From Sulfuritortus calidifontis (GTDB taxonomy: Bacteria; Pseudomonadota; Gammaproteobacteria; Burkholderiales; Thiobacillaceae), in NCBI RefSeq assembly GCF_003967275.1, contig NZ_AP018721.1, positions 2,604,001 through 2,668,000 of the forward strand: DNA of 64,000 nucleotides. Direction: 5' to 3'. Shown piece after piece: positions 62,670 to 64,000 of this stretch. The position numbers and the translations under genes were made by a program. The stretch's first letter is position 1. Each line of letters begins with the position of its first letter. The notes under the pieces were generated by a model. The model was not told the origin of the DNA, ran no database searches, and saw only the letters and a list, made by a program, of their open reading frames with translations.

Positions 62670-64000
62670 TTATGCGGGTATCTTGGCCGCCACGGATAGT
62701 TCCGAGACGGCGATATTGTGTTGCTGGTCGCCGGACGTGAGCGCGGCCTTGAAGCGCGCGTAGCGCCCTGCGAAATCGGCGGTGATGAAGGGCGTCCACG
62801 GCCCCCAGACCGCGCCGTCGTCAGACATGGACGCGAATACCGTCGCGCTGCAGTCGTTGATGTCGCCATGCACGTTGAGCCAGTCGTCCACCGGCTGCGT
62901 GCGCGCGTCGATCATGTTGGCGGCATCGTAGGACAGCGCCTGAACGTGCGCCTGGAAGCGCCGCGCGGCCGACGTGCCGAGATCGAGCACGGCATCGAAG
63001 GCGTATTCGCCGCTGGATACGATGCCACCAACGGTGTCGATGTCCTGTTGATCGTCGATGTCGCCGTAGTCGTCGATGGCGGTCGCGTTGGCGAGCCGGA
63101 TCGCGCCGCCGTCGCGATAGATGCCGCTCATCTGCCCGGCGAATGCCGGATGCTGCACGCTGGCCGCCACGGTCTGAAAGCCCGTCAGGATCGCCTCGGT
63201 CATCACGAAGCTTGCGGCATTGGCGCTGTAGTGGCCGCCGGAATCGACGAACTTGGCGAAATAGGTGCCCTGGGCGAGCGAGACGACGGCATTGCTCGCG
63301 CCGCCGTTGTGGGCGCCGTCCGGCAGCACGACGGCGGCATCCCAGATCGCGCCGCTGATGAGTGGCGACCAGCGGATCTCGATGTCGCCGCCGACCAGCA
63401 CGTCCAGATCGGTGGCGCGATCCCATGCGGCGAACGCCATGCCGGACAGCGGCCGGACGGTAAAGCCGGTTACATCCTGAGGGGCGGCGGTGATGCCGTA
63501 AATCTCGCGCCGGATGGTCGCGGGCGCAGAGCGCCGGCCCAGCGCGTCCACTGCCACGACAGAGAAATCGTAGATACCAGGTTCAACGGGCGCGATGTCG
63601 ATGGACGCGCCATCCGTCACGGCAGATCCCGTCAGGCCGTCCGTGCGTGTCCAGCGCACTTCGTATCGTGCGCCGGAGCCAGTCCATGAGAGCGTAGCGC
63701 GCCCTGCCACCACGGCCGGATTGAGCAGGTAGAGCGATTCCGTCACCGCCAGCCCGGTCGGCGGCTGCGGCCGCTCTCCCAGCAGCGTGGTGCGCACAGG
63801 ATCGAGCACGATGTCGCGCTCAATGGCGTCGTATTTGCCGGGCTGGTGCGCCAGCGCCGTCACCTCAACCTGATGCCAATCCACTTCGCGCAATGCCACC
63901 ACACGCCAGAGCGTCGGCGCAAGATCGGAGGCGGCCAGCACCCACACCGCGCCCGCGACCGGCGCGGCAGGCAGGGCAGAATCGAGCGCGAGCACAGACG
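62670..64000 (-). CDS. phage tail-tip/host-specificity-like protein (C-terminal part)
   Basis: At least 443 codons; the frame is open to the window edge, so the N-terminus is missing (the GTG at 63995 is not a credible start). Contains fibronectin-type-III-like segments ('PTGLAVTESLYLLNPAVVAG', 'ARYEVRWTRTDGLTGSAVTD', 'IYDFSVVAVDALGRRSAPAT') and 'PQDVTGFTVRPLSGMAFAAW'. A beta-rich C-terminal domain ('FASMSDDGAVWGPWTPFITA', 'FAGRYARFKAALTSGDQQHN') follows. This arrangement matches central tail-tip proteins of the gpJ type. Ends 9 bp before the DGR variable-protein gene. Confidence 0.8.
   Translation of the reverse strand, partial: SVLALDSALPAAPVAGAVWVLAASDLAPTLWRVVALREVDWHQVEVTALAHQPGKYDAIERDIVLDPVRTTLLGERPQPPTGLAVTESLYLLNPAVVAGRATLSWTGSGARYEVRWTRTDGLTGSAVTDGASIDIAPVEPGIYDFSVVAVDALGRRSAPATIRREIYGITAAPQDVTGFTVRPLSGMAFAAWDRATDLDVLVGGDIEIRWSPLISGAIWDAAVVLPDGAHNGGASNAVVSLAQGTYFAKFVDSGGHYSANAASFVMTEAILTGFQTVAASVQHPAFAGQMSGIYRDGGAIRLANATAIDDYGDIDDQQDIDTVGGIVSSGEYAFDAVLDLGTSAARRFQAHVQALSYDAANMIDARTQPVDDWLNVHGDINDCSATVFASMSDDGAVWGPWTPFITADFAGRYARFKAALTSGDQQHNIAVSELSVAAKIPA

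Larger units (their letters stand above)
58662..64000 (-). mobile_element. prophage right end/tail module carrying a DGR (partial)
   Basis: From the junction with the EAL gene at 58662 to the window edge, all genes are on the minus strand and phage-like: tail-tip protein, variable tail fibre, Avd, RT, DUF4376 protein and a small conserved phage-like protein. The junction starts with TGCACA on the plus strand and has three copies of a 13-bp site in 62 bp. Such spaced transposase-binding sites at the extreme end, next to tail-fibre genes, fit a Mu-like (transposable) phage. Integrase, transposase and the other end are not visible, so the class is inferred. Confidence 0.75.

Overview
The window is a high-GC chromosomal segment of a proteobacterium, most likely a betaproteobacterium of the Hydrogenophilales/Nitrosomonadales kind. 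The support is family-level and gene-order evidence: an SAH-riboswitch-controlled ahcY followed by tlyA, a DUF294/CBS - exonuclease - DUF4212 - acetate-type symporter operon, dapF-DUF484-xerC, the mreBCD-mrdA-rodA-rlpA-dacA-dat-DUF493 cell-shape cluster, and gatCAB. No rRNA or tRNA gene was seen. Most of the window is ordinary core genome, and a mobile element lies at each edge.

Layout. 1-3460: one end of a Tn7-like transposon (tnsC partial, tnsB, tnsA on the minus strand), ending in TGT/ACA with two TnsB-type repeats and inserted in comM, whose 3' part resumes at 3461. 4.2-7.8 kb: a lipoprotein, a peptidoglycan hydrolase, a VIT-family metal transporter and metF. 8.1-13.3 kb: a signalling/exonuclease/acetate-symporter operon. 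13.3-19.6 kb: TPR protein, membrane protein, hemE, a DEAD-box helicase, tlyA and ahcY with an SAH riboswitch. 19.6-22.1 kb: an envelope operon (secreted protein, M48 protease, lipoprotein). 22.1-23.9 kb: metK with a promoter, a long leader, and degenerate tandem copies of its own 3' end. 24-29.3 kb: two LpxL-type acyltransferases, an acetyltransferase, a CoA-binding protein, dapF, DUF484 and xerC. 29.3-34 kb: lipB and small genes among many intergenic repeats (dRS3-like, MITE-like, GC-rich palindromes, a 57-bp tandem repeat). 34-43 kb: the elongasome/cell-wall cluster. 43-46.7 kb: gatC-gatA-ORF-gatB. 46.8-54.9 kb: a tight run of binding protein, PAS kinase, binding protein, PAS kinase, response regulator and REC-GGDEF-EAL protein. 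55-58.1 kb: pyrE, an exonuclease III homologue and an AmpG-type permease.

58.1-64 kb: an EAL-domain gene is cut by the end of a prophage, probably transposable judging from repeated end sites. The prophage tail module carries a complete diversity-generating retroelement (DGR). It contains a variable tail-fibre protein with its variable repeat at the extreme C-terminus, an Avd accessory protein, a template repeat and a reverse transcriptase with YMDD and a TSQ motif. Template and variable repeats (103 nt each) differ at nine positions, eight of them at template adenines on the coding strand. This is the most notable system in the window. The Tn7-like insertion in comM and the metK repeats come next.

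The methylation cycle is well represented (metF, ahcY, metK), with RNA-level control clearly visible at ahcY and possible at metK. The kinase cluster appears to link periplasmic ligand sensing to c-di-GMP turnover. All calls come from reading the sequence; no database search was run.
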